From contig NC_085141.1 in assembly GCF_024139115.2 (NCBI RefSeq), positions 246,496,096 to 246,560,095 on the forward strand: a stretch of 64,000 nt of DNA. The letters are read 5' to 3'. The translations under genes were made by a program, and so were the position numbers. The stretch is from Armigeres subalbatus. Its lineage: Eukaryota > Arthropoda > Insecta > Diptera > Culicidae. This document shows, piece by piece, positions 63,866 through 64,000 of this stretch. The notes under the pieces were generated by a model. It had not been told where the DNA came from, searched no databases, and was given only the letters and a program-made list of their open reading frames with translations. Numbering within the stretch: position 1 is the first letter of the stretch; each line of letters opens with the position of its first letter.

Positions 63866-64000
63866 GCTAAGGGTTGAGGATTCGAGTCCCATCGAAGGGA
63901 AAGTGGTTACCTCCAATACATTTTTCAAATCAATATCTTCCACTAATATACATATTCACATATGAGTTTTCATAACATTGTAAATAGAAAAGCTTTCAAT
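63866..64000. other. unassigned window end
   Basis: Starts with a B-box-like gaggattcgagtccc; nothing else recognised. Confidence 0.3.

Overview
This is eukaryotic, repeat-dominated DNA, almost certainly from a culicine mosquito (Aedes type). That is an inference from the mixture of mobile elements: a Juan-like Jockey-clade LINE, CR1-, R1-, LOA- and several RTE-like LINEs, Feilai-like tRNA-derived SINEs, and many short foldback MITEs with TA, TTAA or 8-bp target duplications. No bacterial operons, CRISPR arrays or rRNA genes are present. Only one stretch looks convincingly like host coding sequence: a small first exon with a polyglutamine run on the minus strand at 50.6-50.8 kb.

Layout. 0-6 kb: a 61-bp minisatellite, a block bounded by a 16-bp inverted motif, a near-perfect 238-bp-arm palindrome, an amplified composite repeat, and a TTAA foldback MITE. 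6.2-8.9 kb: R1-clade LINE with a TAATG ORF1/ORF2 overlap and an internal deletion. 8.9-12.1 kb: foldback MITE, then an old RTE-like copy riddled with nested MITEs and a SINE. 12.2-16.5 kb: Juan-like LINE, minus strand, complete with 10-bp target duplications. 16.5-18.9 kb: mostly unassigned plus a hAT MITE. 18.9-29.1 kb: a nest of broken LINEs (Jockey/CR1-like 3' end, RTE 5' end, LOA-like 5' half, CR1 minus strand) with a nearly complete RTE element inserted in the CR1 5' region. 29-33.6 kb: MITEs, SINE pieces and unique-looking DNA. 33.7-38.4 kb: a 4.7-kb TTAA-flanked foldback element whose arms are 151-bp satellite arrays in opposite orientation. 38.6-41 kb: SINE and two RTE-like 3' parts. 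41-44.5 kb: unassigned. 44.5-48.5 kb: a 4.0-kb TA-flanked element carrying gene-like sequence with intron-like signals and a 23-bp minisatellite. 48.5-60 kb: MITEs, a diverged second copy of the 151-bp satellite, the host exon candidate, a Juan fossil and a hairpin. 60.6-63.5 kb: nearly full-length but broken RTE-like LINE. 63.7 kb to the end: SINE.

The most unusual object is the foldback element at 33.7-38.4 kb. Its outer ends look piggyBac-like (TTAA followed by CCCTT), its arms are built like those of Drosophila FB or Galileo elements, and a decayed relative of its satellite lies 11 kb downstream. The near-perfect 495-bp palindrome at 1.7-2.2 kb and the 202-bp hairpin at 58.2 kb are further candidate sources of double-stranded RNA. 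All LINE reading frames seen here except the Juan-like ORF1 carry visible frameshifts, stops or deletions, so nothing here looks able to move on its own.
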